Assembly: GCF_036067295.1 (NCBI RefSeq)
Contig: NZ_CP107954.1
Span: 5,518,001 to 5,582,000, forward strand
Length of the DNA: 64,000 nt
Reading direction: 5' to 3'
From: Kribbella sp. NBC_00382
Lineage (GTDB): Bacteria; Actinomycetota; Actinomycetes; Propionibacteriales; Kribbellaceae
This document shows, one piece after another, positions 16,037-23,943 of this stretch. Numbering within the stretch: position 1 is the first letter of the stretch; every line of letters begins with the position of its first letter. The translations under genes and the position numbers were made by a program. The notes under the pieces are model-generated. The model was not told where the DNA came from, made no database searches, and was given only the letters and a program-made list of their open reading frames with translations.

Positions 16037-17422
16037 ATGTCCCCCTCACAGCCCGTACTGCGCTCCGCCACGGCGGAGGCTCAGCCGCAGCCTGTGACGA
16101 ACACCACCGAGTGGCGGCGGCCCGGGCCGACCCGGCGTCAGCTCCGGCAGGACGTGTTCCTCGGGCTCGGGATGGCCGTGGCCGGCGTCATCGGCACCGA
16201 CCTGGCCCGGAGTACTTCGGGGTTCCCGGTCAAGATGGGGTTCGGCGGGGTTGGGGCCTACCTGCTGAGTGCGGCCGTGGCGCTCCCACTGTGCCTGCGC
16301 CGGCGGTACCCGCTGTCCGTGCTGGTCGTCGTCTCGGTGCTGTTCTTCGTCAACGGCGAGTGGAACACGTTCGCCTTCGCCGGCAACCTGGTCACCCAGG
16401 CGACCCAGTTCATGGCGATCTACGCGGCCGTCGCGTGGGCCCGGGACCGGCGCCGGATGAAGCTGACGATGATCATCGTCTTCGTCGGCATGTTCGGCTG
16501 GCTCGGCTGGGGCTTCGTCAAGGCGCTCAACGACGACTCGATCAAGGGACCGGGCGGCGGCGTGCTCTCGCCGTACGTCTCCTTCGTCCTGATGAACTTC
16601 GCGCTGAACGTCCTCTACTTCTTCGGCGCGTACTTCTGGGGCCGGACCGCGTGGGGCGTCGCCCGGCAGCGGCACGAGCTCGAGCAGCAGGCCGTCGAGC
16701 TGGCCACCCAGCAGCAGGCGAACGCGCGGCGGGCAGTGATCGACGAGCGGCTGCGGATCTCGCGGGAGTTGCACGATGTGGTCGCGCACCACATCAGCAG
16801 CATCGGAGTACAGGCCGGCGGCGCTCGGCGGGTGATGGACTCGGATCCGGACGCGGCCAAGAACGCGTTGAGCGTGATCGAGAACTCCAGCCGGACCGCG
16901 GTCAACGAGATGCGCCAGTTGCTCGGCATGCTGCGCGCGGCGGATCCGGACCTGGACGACGATCTCGGCGTACCGGCTGGGAAGGCTCCGCAGGCCGGTG
17001 CGGACCGGTTGCCCGCGCTGGTCTCGACGGCGAACGTCGAGGGGCTGTCGGTCGGCTTCCATCAGATCGGCCAGCCCGTGAAGTTGCCGGAGACCGTCTC
17101 GGTGTCGGTCTACCGGATCGCGCAGGAGGCGCTGACCAACGTCCGGCGGCACTCGACCGCCCGGAGCGCGCACGTGACGTTGCGCTATCTCGCCGACACC
17201 GCGGTCGAGGTCGAGGTGATCGACGACGGCCGGCCGAAGCATGCGCCGGTCGGCAGCCGGCTGGGTCATGTCGGCATCCGTGAGAGGGTCAGCCTGCTCG
17301 GCGGCGAGAGCGAGATCGGCCCCCGTCCGGTGGGTGGCTTCCGGGTCCGCGCGCGGATCCCGCTGCAGCCCAGCTCCGTCCCCAAGCCGGCAGAACAGCC
17401 TGAAGGAGAAGTACAAGCATGA
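16037..17422 (+). CDS. NarL-type sensor histidine kinase
   Basis: 461 residues. Four to five membrane spans lie in residues about 40-195. The HisKA_3 dimerisation motif is DERLRISRELHDVVAHH with phospho-acceptor His246. The HATPase domain ends with HVGIRERVSLLGGESEIG and a Pro-rich tail. It resembles the DesK/LiaS-like kinases that sense membrane or cell-envelope stress. The 3' end overlaps the response regulator start by 4 bp. The downstream ABC exporter suggests a stress- or drug-responsive unit. Confidence 0.92.
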   Translation: MSPSQPVLRSATAEAQPQPVTNTTEWRRPGPTRRQLRQDVFLGLGMAVAGVIGTDLARSTSGFPVKMGFGGVGAYLLSAAVALPLCLRRRYPLSVLVVVSVLFFVNGEWNTFAFAGNLVTQATQFMAIYAAVAWARDRRRMKLTMIIVFVGMFGWLGWGFVKALNDDSIKGPGGGVLSPYVSFVLMNFALNVLYFFGAYFWGRTAWGVARQRHELEQQAVELATQQQANARRAVIDERLRISRELHDVVAHHISSIGVQAGGARRVMDSDPDAAKNALSVIENSSRTAVNEMRQLLGMLRAADPDLDDDLGVPAGKAPQAGADRLPALVSTANVEGLSVGFHQIGQPVKLPETVSVSVYRIAQEALTNVRRHSTARSAHVTLRYLADTAVEVEVIDDGRPKHAPVGSRLGHVGIRERVSLLGGESEIGPRPVGGFRVRARIPLQPSSVPKPAEQPEGEVQA

Positions 17423-18093
17423 CTGAGGCCGGTACGCCGATGCGCGTCCTGCTCGTCGACGACCAGGACCTGGTCCGGGCGGGCTTCCGGATGATCCTGT
17501 CCGTCGAGCCCGACATCGAGGTGGTGGGGGAGGCCTCCGACGGCGAGAAGGCGGTCGAGCTCGCCCTCGAGCTGCGGCCCGATGTCGTGCTGATGGACGT
17601 CCAGATGCCCGGCCTCGACGGCATCGCCGCGACCCAGCGGATCGTCTCCGCCGACGCCGGCAAGGTGATCATCCTCACCACCTTCGACCGCGACGACTAC
17701 CTCTTCGAGTCCTTGGGTGCGGGCGCGAGCGGCTTCCTCCTGAAGAACACCGCCCCCGAAGACCTGGTCGAAGCCATCCAGGTAGTCCACTCCGGCCATG
17801 CGCTCCTGGCCCCGGAGGTGACCCGCCGGGTGATCAAGCGATTCACCGGCGGCGGCGAACGCGTCTACCGCCCCGACCTGGTCGCCGACCTCACCGAACG
17901 CGAGCGCGAGGTCCTAGGCCTGATCGCCCGAGGCCTCACCAACACCGAAATCGCCACCTCCCTCTTCGTCGGCGAAGCCACCGTGAAGACCCACGTCTCC
18001 CGAGTCCTGCTCAAACTAGGCCTCCGCGACCGAGTCCAGGCCGTCGTCTTCGCCTACGAATGCGGCCTCGTAATCCCAGGCGACGAGCACTGA
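17419..18093 (+). CDS. LuxR/NarL-family response regulator
   Basis: 224 residues. The receiver domain (1-125) has the acidic pair DD14-15, phospho-acceptor Asp60 (VLMDVQMPG), and conserved Thr and Lys (ILTTF, LLKNT). The GerE-type HTH follows: LTEREREVLGLIARGLTNTE, then VGEATVKTHVSRVLLKLGL. It is the cognate partner of the kinase at 16037 by overlap. Targets likely include the ABC genes at 18268-20324, though an intergenic region of 174 bp separates them and I see no obvious repeat site there. Confidence 0.94.
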   Translation: MTEAGTPMRVLLVDDQDLVRAGFRMILSVEPDIEVVGEASDGEKAVELALELRPDVVLMDVQMPGLDGIAATQRIVSADAGKVIILTTFDRDDYLFESLGAGASGFLLKNTAPEDLVEAIQVVHSGHALLAPEVTRRVIKRFTGGGERVYRPDLVADLTEREREVLGLIARGLTNTEIATSLFVGEATVKTHVSRVLLKLGLRDRVQAVVFAYECGLVIPGDEH

Positions 18094-18267
18094 GCGTCAG
18101 CCCTGTGGGGCGGCTCGTCCCCCGTGGGGATGAGGTGGGTGATCACACTGCGGGGCGACGTGCTGCGGGGTGGTGAATCGTTAGCGTGGTGACTACTCCT
18201 GGTGATGGAGTGGATCGGGTGGATGCCTGGTTCAGGGGGCCGGAGTAGTAGAGGAACGGTGAACGGG

Positions 18268-19155
18268 ATGCTGAGCGTTGCTGGGTTGACCCGGCGGTTC
18301 GGTGAGCACCTGGCGCTCGACGACGTCAGCTTCGACGTACTACCGGGTCGGATGACCGGGTTCGTCGGGGCCAACGGAGCCGGCAAGACGACGACGATGC
18401 GGATCATTCTGGGGGTGCTGGCGCCCAGCGGTGGCGTGGTGACCTGGAACGGCGAGCCGTTGTCGGGCGGGGTACGCCGCGACTTCGGGTACATGCCCGA
18501 AGAGCGAGGGCTGTACCCGAAGATGAAGATCCGCGAGCAGTTGATCTTCTTCGGCCGGCTGCACGGACTCGGGTCGCGTGCCGGCGAGCGGGCCGACAAG
18601 CTGCTGTCCCGGCTCGGGCTGACCGAGCGGGCGGGGGACACCCTGGAGACGCTGTCCCTGGGCAATCAGCAGCGGGTGCAGATCGCGGCTGCCTTGATCC
18701 ACGAGCCGATCGCGTTGGTGATGGACGAGCCCTTCAGCGGCCTAGACCCGCTGGCCGTCGACGCCATGGTTGATCTGCTGCGCGAAGAGGTCACTCCGGA
18801 GGTACCGGTGCTGTTCTCCAGCCACCAGCTGGAGCTGGTCGAGCGGCTCTGCGACGACCTCGTGGTGTTGTCCCGGGGCAAGGTGGTTGCCGCGGGCCCC
18901 GTCTCCGAACTGGCTGCCGGGCCGACTATGACGTACCGGCTGGTCGTCGGTGGGGATGCGGGCTGGCTGCGCGATGTACCGGGGATCAAGGTGCGCGATG
19001 TCGCCGGTGCGACGGCGCTCTTCGATGTCGGGTCCGATGACGATGGGGGCCTTGTGCAACAAATTCTGCAGCAGGCGATGGGCCGTGGGCCGGTGCTCGA
19101 GTTCGCGCCCGAGCGGCAGGCGCTGAGCGACGTCTTCCGGGAGGCGACCCGATGA
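18268..19155 (+). CDS. ABC transporter ATP-binding protein (NatA-like)
   Basis: 295 residues. Walker A GANGAGKTTT, an MPEERGLYPKM Q-loop region, signature LSLGNQQRVQIAAAL and Walker B LVMDEPFSGLDPLA are intact. A C-terminal accessory domain of about 80 residues follows (LAAGPTMTYRLVVGG), typical of DRA/NatA-type exporters. The start could be GTG 18259 (GAGGA 3 nt upstream) or ATG 18268, which I chose for family fit. It overlaps the permease gene by 4 bp (ATGA). Confidence 0.92.
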   Translation: MLSVAGLTRRFGEHLALDDVSFDVLPGRMTGFVGANGAGKTTTMRIILGVLAPSGGVVTWNGEPLSGGVRRDFGYMPEERGLYPKMKIREQLIFFGRLHGLGSRAGERADKLLSRLGLTERAGDTLETLSLGNQQRVQIAAALIHEPIALVMDEPFSGLDPLAVDAMVDLLREEVTPEVPVLFSSHQLELVERLCDDLVVLSRGKVVAAGPVSELAAGPTMTYRLVVGGDAGWLRDVPGIKVRDVAGATALFDVGSDDDGGLVQQILQQAMGRGPVLEFAPERQALSDVFREATR

Positions 19156-20324
19156 ACAACGAGACCCTGCAGCGCCCGTGGCAGCTGGTGGCCGAGCGCG
19201 AGATCAGTACCAAGCTCCGCGACAAGACCTTCATCGGCTCGACCGCGTTCATGCTGTTCGTGGTGCTGGCCGCGACCATCATCCCGGCGCTGATCTCGGG
19301 GATGGGTGGCAAGGACAAGATCGCCGTACTCGACGATTCCGGCGCCAAGATCGTCGCTGTCGCGGATGCGATCAAGGGCGGCGACAGCTACGAAGCCACC
19401 CGTACTACGGACGTCGCGTCGGCTGAGAAGCTCGTGAAGGACGGTGACGTGAAGGCCGCGTTGCTGCCGGGCAAGGACGGGTACGAAGTACTGGGGAAAC
19501 AGCGCGTCGACTCCGAGCTGCAGAACAACCTGCGCGAGGCGACCGTCAACCTCGGGATGGAACAGAATGCGGGCCGGGTCGGCCTGACGCCCGAGCAGTT
19601 GCGGGCCGGGACGCAGGTACAGGAGCGGTTGCTCGATCCGGGGCCGTTGCCTGAAGTCGTGGCCGGCTTCGTCAACATCGGGCTGGCGCTGATCTTCTAC
19701 ATCACCGCGCTGAGTTTCGGGATGATGATCGCGCAGAGCGTCGTCCAGGAGAAGGAGAGCCGGGTGGTCGAGATCCTCGCCGCCGCGATCCCGATCCGGG
19801 CGCTGCTGTGGGGCAAGGTGATCGGCAACACGGTGCTCGCGCTCGGGCAGATCGTGGTGATCGCGGTCGCGTCGCTGATCGGGCTGATGGTGACCGGCCA
19901 GGCGGACATCCTCAAGGTGATCGCGCCGGTGGCCGGCTGGTTCGTGGTGTTCTTCGTACTCGGCTTCGTCGCGCTGGCGGGGTTGTGGGCGGTCGCCGGG
20001 TCGCTGGCGACGCGGCAGGAGGATCTCGGCTCGACCACGTTGCCGGGGCAGATGATCCTGATGATCCCGTTCTTCTTCTCCGCCTTCGCGGGCGCCGAGG
20101 CCAAGACGGTTGCCTCGTTCGTCCCGATCGCCTCGTCGATGTCGATGCCGGGGCGGATGCTGACCGAGCACGTGCCGCTGTGGCAACCGCTGGCGGCGAT
20201 CGCGATCCTGGTGGTGACGACGGTGCTGATCATCCGGCTCGGCGCTCGGCTGTACGAGCGGACGCTGCTCCAGACCGGGCGGAAACTCGGTTACCGAGAG
20301 GCGATCTCGCTGAAGTCATCCTGA
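19152..20324 (+). CDS. ABC-2 type permease (NatB/DrrB-like)
   Basis: 390 residues. One N-terminal span (TAFMLFVVLAATIIPALISG), a large extracytoplasmic domain of about 150 residues (residues 45-170), then five spans with the ABC-2 loop motif VQEKESRVVEILAAAIP. This is the NatB/YhaP-like arrangement, linked to Na+ or drug efflux in other bacteria. Substrate is not determinable here. It is translationally coupled to the ATPase. A small dyad TTATC-GT-GATAA follows at 20326-20337. Confidence 0.9.
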   Translation: MNNETLQRPWQLVAEREISTKLRDKTFIGSTAFMLFVVLAATIIPALISGMGGKDKIAVLDDSGAKIVAVADAIKGGDSYEATRTTDVASAEKLVKDGDVKAALLPGKDGYEVLGKQRVDSELQNNLREATVNLGMEQNAGRVGLTPEQLRAGTQVQERLLDPGPLPEVVAGFVNIGLALIFYITALSFGMMIAQSVVQEKESRVVEILAAAIPIRALLWGKVIGNTVLALGQIVVIAVASLIGLMVTGQADILKVIAPVAGWFVVFFVLGFVALAGLWAVAGSLATRQEDLGSTTLPGQMILMIPFFFSAFAGAEAKTVASFVPIASSMSMPGRMLTEHVPLWQPLAAIAILVVTTVLIIRLGARLYERTLLQTGRKLGYREAISLKSS

Positions 20325-20432
20325 CTTATCGTGATAATCGGGCTGGCGTTACAGGAATTTAGTGGCCTGTGACGCAATCGCAACACGTGACGACTGTGTA
20401 CCTGCGCGTGAAGTGGACTACGGTCACAACGC

Positions 20433-21398
20433 ATGAACGTCGAGCTGCGCCACCTGCGGGTGGTGGTCCTGGTGGCAGAAGCGGGGTCCGTCGGTCGGGC
20501 CGCCCGCTGGCTCAAGGTGAGCCAGCCGAGCCTGACCGCGCAGCTCAAGCGGATCGAGTCGGCGTTCGGCGGTGAGCTGTTCGAGCGCTCCCGCACGGGT
20601 GTCACACCGACCGCACTGGGCCGGTACGCCGTGGATCGGGCGCGGGCGATCCTGGTGGATGTGGACCACTTGTCCGCGACGGTGTCGGCGATGACGGCGG
20701 TGGAGTCGAGCGCGGTGCGGCTCGGTGGGTTCCCGACGGCGCCGATGTCGGGGATCGCGAGCCGGCTGCGCGATCACGGTGAGATCGAGCAGGTGAGTAT
20801 CGAGGTCGAATGGGCCACCAGCGTGCTGCTCCAGCAGTTGGAGAGTGGGCGGTTGGACTTCGCGTTGCTTCGTGAGTTCCCGGGATTCGAACTGCGGTTG
20901 CCCGGCGGGGTCGAGGCTTGCACGATTGTTGAGTCGGAGTCGGCTTACGTAGTACTGGCGGCTGATCATCCGACGGCGGTGGCGACTCGGCATCGGTCCG
21001 AGATCGACCTGGCCGAGCTGGCGGACGAGGAGTGGATCGGGGAGCCGCCGGACGACAGCGGGTTCCATGTGTTGTTCCGGGCGGCTTGTGAGCAGGCCGG
21101 GTTCCAGCCGCGGGTCGAGCATCACTCGGTGGACACGTCGGTGCTGATGGGGTTCGTGACTAGTGGTCAGGGCGTGGCGTTGATTTCGCCTACGTCGTAC
21201 CGGATGTTGTCGTCCGACGTCACCACGCGGCCGTTGGCGGGGGATCCGATCCACCGGCGGCTGATGCTTGCCTGGAGCACCGAATCTCCGCGGGCGCAGA
21301 TGGCGGCGGACGTGTGCCAGATGGCGATCCACGCGTATGACGAGGCGTTTGCCGAACATGCGCGGTGGGGGCAGCACCAACGCATGCACGTCGCCTGA
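20433..21398 (+). CDS. LysR family transcriptional regulator
   Basis: 321 residues. The N-terminal winged HTH reads LRVVVLVAEAGSVGRAARWL then KVSQPSLTAQLKRIESAFGG, followed by FERSRTGVTPTALG. A periplasmic-binding-like effector domain follows (LDFALLREFPG, VVLAADHPTA, VTSGQGVALISPTSY). Target unknown: neighbouring genes are same-strand exporters upstream and a convergent membrane protein downstream, so there is no divergent partner. A terminator follows at 21406-21434. Confidence 0.93.
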   Translation: MNVELRHLRVVVLVAEAGSVGRAARWLKVSQPSLTAQLKRIESAFGGELFERSRTGVTPTALGRYAVDRARAILVDVDHLSATVSAMTAVESSAVRLGGFPTAPMSGIASRLRDHGEIEQVSIEVEWATSVLLQQLESGRLDFALLREFPGFELRLPGGVEACTIVESESAYVVLAADHPTAVATRHRSEIDLAELADEEWIGEPPDDSGFHVLFRAACEQAGFQPRVEHHSVDTSVLMGFVTSGQGVALISPTSYRMLSSDVTTRPLAGDPIHRRLMLAWSTESPRAQMAADVCQMAIHAYDEAFAEHARWGQHQRMHVA

Positions 21399-21405
21399 CA
21401 AACGA

Positions 21406-21434
21406 AAGAGCCTCCGCCGGTGGCGGAGGCTCTT
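21406..21434. terminator. Bidirectional terminator
   Basis: 13-bp stem with GGT loop (21406-21418 with 21422-21434), flanked by CAAAC/GTTTG that can extend it, and followed by T-rich TCTTCTGTTTG on the plus strand. It lies between the LysR gene end (21398) and the convergent membrane-protein gene end (21447). Confidence 0.85.
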
Positions 21435-21446
21435 CTGTTTGTTCTG

Positions 21447-22982
21447 CTAGCTCCTGAACTGGCCGGGGAGCTCCATCCGCTGCGTGGTGTGTTCCGGCGG
21501 GTTGTCGAACGATCCGACGAAGAACTCACCGGTGTCATCCACGTCCGGCGGATCCATCCGCTCCCGGTACTGCTGCCCCATCTCTTCCTTCCGCAACTGA
21601 GCCCGCGGCGCCTCAACCCGCGGCGCCTCGGCCTGCGGAGCTTCGGCCTGCGACGCCTCCGCGTGCGGGGCCGCAGCCTTGGGTGCCGCCGGGCGTGCGA
21701 TCGGCATCGGCTGTGTCGGCTCGCCACCGTCGTCCGCCTGCGAAGGCGCACCCTGCGGTCCACCAATCTGCGGCGCGGCAGCAACGGCCCCGCCGGCAAC
21801 CCGCGGCGCGACAGGCTTAGGAGCCTCCGGCTCGGGCACCGGCACCGGCTGAGCAGCGGTCTCCTCAACCTGCGACACAGGCTCCTCAACCGGCGCTTGC
21901 TGCGTGGGAGCTTCTTCAACCGGCAGGTGCTGCGGCGCGGCCTCCGCGACCGCTTCCCGCTGTGCGGGGGCTTCTTCTGCCGGTACGTGCTGCGTGGCAG
22001 CTTCTGCCGGTACGTACTGCGTGGGTGCTTCTGCAACCGGTACTTGCTGCGTGGAGGCGTCTTCTGCGGCTACCTGCTGGGTGGGAGCGTCGTGGGTGCT
22101 GACTGCTTGGGTGGCGACCTCGTCCGGTGCCTCTTCGGCCTCCGGCTCGGGGTGCTCCTCGGCCGGCACGTGCTGCGTGGCTGCCTCTTCCGCCGGTACG
22201 TGCTGGGCGGCAGCGTCTTCCGGGGCCGGTGCCTCGTCGGAGCCGTCGGCAACTGCGTTCTCGCCGGTGGGGACCATCACGGTCTCGTCGGCGTCCGTGG
22301 GGACGAGTCTCGTGTCGTCGCGATCGTCGTCGTACTCCATCGGAGCCTCGGAGCGGGAGAACTGCGCCGTCTGCTCGTCCGCCTGACTCCGCGGCCTGAA
22401 CGGTGCCGGCTCCTCCTCGAACAGGTCGTCGTAGTTGCTGTTCCCGAAGTTGTTCCCGAACCGGTCGTCCGGCTGGTAGTCGCCCTCGGCAACCGCATAC
22501 GCCGCCGGCTGCGGTGGTACCGGCATCTGCTGCGCCTGCACCGCGGCCTCCTGCTCACGCTGCCGGCGGTCCGCCTCGACCCGCTCGCGCTTGCGCCGTT
22601 GCACCGACCGCACGATCGACTGGATCCCGAAGATCAGCGAGATCACCGCAAGAATCGGCACCACACCGTTCCCCGTGTACTGCTTGACCCCATCGATCAT
22701 CCCCGTGGTCACCCCGGGAACGTCGTTGAGGAAGTTCGTCATCCGGTTGGGGATCCAGTGCACGGTGTAGATCATCGCGCCGAAGGTCAGCGCCGCCCCG
22801 AGCGCCGCGGCGCCGGAGAAGTACGACACCACGGCCCAGAAGATCAGCGCACCGATGCCGTAGGCAAGCGCCATCTCCTTCGCGTTCAGCTTGATACCGC
22901 CGTCCGCCGCGAGGACGCCGAACATGGCCGGCCCGACGAGCGCTACCGCGATGCCAAGGAGGAAGCCGAGAAATTTGGACAC
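21447..22982 (-). CDS. Membrane protein with TQxVP-repeat, Ala/Glu/Pro-rich tail
   Basis: 511 residues. Residues 1-125 hold four hydrophobic spans (FLGFLLGIAVALVGPAMFGV; the ALAYGIGALIFWAVVSYF and AALGAALTFGAMIYTVHW regions; VVPILAVISLIFGIQSIV). A basic helix RRKRERVEADRRQREQEA follows. The remaining 370 residues are disordered and acidic, with about eleven degenerate copies of [TA]Q-x-V-P-[AV]-E-E. The end is GEFFVGSFDNPPEHTTQRM. No family recognised. The tail could be a phospho-Thr or protein-docking array. GTG 22982 start has GGTGGGG upstream. It is separated from the adjacent lipB by about 110 bp. Confidence 0.72.
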   Translation of the reverse strand: MSKFLGFLLGIAVALVGPAMFGVLAADGGIKLNAKEMALAYGIGALIFWAVVSYFSGAAALGAALTFGAMIYTVHWIPNRMTNFLNDVPGVTTGMIDGVKQYTGNGVVPILAVISLIFGIQSIVRSVQRRKRERVEADRRQREQEAAVQAQQMPVPPQPAAYAVAEGDYQPDDRFGNNFGNSNYDDLFEEEPAPFRPRSQADEQTAQFSRSEAPMEYDDDRDDTRLVPTDADETVMVPTGENAVADGSDEAPAPEDAAAQHVPAEEAATQHVPAEEHPEPEAEEAPDEVATQAVSTHDAPTQQVAAEDASTQQVPVAEAPTQYVPAEAATQHVPAEEAPAQREAVAEAAPQHLPVEEAPTQQAPVEEPVSQVEETAAQPVPVPEPEAPKPVAPRVAGGAVAAAPQIGGPQGAPSQADDGGEPTQPMPIARPAAPKAAAPHAEASQAEAPQAEAPRVEAPRAQLRKEEMGQQYRERMDPPDVDDTGEFFVGSFDNPPEHTTQRMELPGQFRS

Positions 22983-23091
22983 ATCCCCACCGTAGCGACG
23001 TTTACGCTCCGCACAGCGCAGACACTTCGCTCAATCTTTACGCTCCGCTCCGACGGTCACACCGCCGAACCGCTTGTTGCGCCCGTACGGG

Positions 23092-23811
23092 TCAGACAGT
23101 GAGGCCGTACGTGATACCCGCCGGGGCCGGGGTTTCCTCGTGTTCGAGGTTCGGTGTGCGCTCGTAGTCCTGCCAGGAAAGCAGCACATCGAGGTGCCGC
23201 CGAACAGGCTCGAGCACCTCGGCGATGGACACGTCCCGGCCGAGCTCCTTCGACAGCGTGGTGACGTCGGCATCGGAGATCCCGCACGGCACGATCCGGT
23301 CGAACCAGGTCAGATCGTTGTCGCAGTTCAGCGCGAATCCGTGCATCGTGACGCTCTGCGCCACCCGGATCCCGATCGCCGCGATCTTCCGCTCCCGCCC
23401 GCGATCGTCCGCCGGCACCCACACTCCGCTGCGACCCTTGACCCGCCCGGTCCGTACGCCGAGGTCGGCGCAGACCGCGATCAGCGCTTCCTCCAGCCGG
23501 CGAACGTAGTCCACGACGTACACATGTGAGGCGAGCTTCACGATCGGGTACCCGACCAATTGGCCGGGGCCGTGCCAGGTGATCTTGCCGCCGCGGTCGA
23601 CGTCGACCACCGGCGTACCGTCCACTGGCCGCTCGTGTGGCTCGGTGCGCTTGCCCGCGGTGTAAACCGGTGGGTGCTCCAGCAGGATGACCGTGTCGGA
23701 CCCGGTGCCGTCGGCAACCTGCGCGTGCAGGCGCCGTTGCTCGGCCCACGCCGTCTCGTAGTCGACCGCGTCGGCGCCGAATCCGGCCTCCACATACTTG
23801 ATAGCCCTCAC
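23092..23811 (-). CDS. lipB: Lipoyl(octanoyl) transferase
   Basis: Moves octanoate from acyl carrier protein to lipoyl domains, the step before LipA. The 239 residues include LLEHPPVYTAGKRT, DRGGKITWHGPGQLVGYPI with the active-site Lys region, KIAAIGIRVAQSVTMHGFALN and the late VPCGISDADVTTLS. The catalytic Cys lies in PCGI. Start is GTG 23811 (VRAIKYVEAGFG); a TACACT hexamer 7 nt upstream suggests a leaderless transcript. An open frame extends further upstream but without conservation. Confidence 0.95.
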   Translation of the reverse strand: MRAIKYVEAGFGADAVDYETAWAEQRRLHAQVADGTGSDTVILLEHPPVYTAGKRTEPHERPVDGTPVVDVDRGGKITWHGPGQLVGYPIVKLASHVYVVDYVRRLEEALIAVCADLGVRTGRVKGRSGVWVPADDRGRERKIAAIGIRVAQSVTMHGFALNCDNDLTWFDRIVPCGISDADVTTLSKELGRDVSIAEVLEPVRRHLDVLLSWQDYERTPNLEHEETPAPAGITYGLTV

Positions 23812-23943
23812 GCCTTCGAGTGTAGGCGGCCCGTCCGGCGGCTGTTCGCCGCCATCCACAGGACCCTGGCCCAAGCGGTGGCTCTGGCGGTGGCTGTGGA
23901 TAACTTCCGGGGCGCCGGCGCCGATCCGGGCACTCTCTTGGGT

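Noticed and set aside
14455..17283. Very long plus-strand open frame over DUF4191, lipA and the kinase gene
   Set aside because: Covers several conserved genes in other frames; translation is low-complexity and unlike any family.
20326..20337. TTATC-GT-GATAA dyad between the ABC permease and LysR genes
   Set aside because: Short and single-copy here; too weak to call an operator or terminator.
21830..22230. Periodic repeats that might be taken for a CRISPR or VNTR array
   Set aside because: They are degenerate in-frame codon repeats of the TQxVP tail with no constant spacer or conserved dyad.
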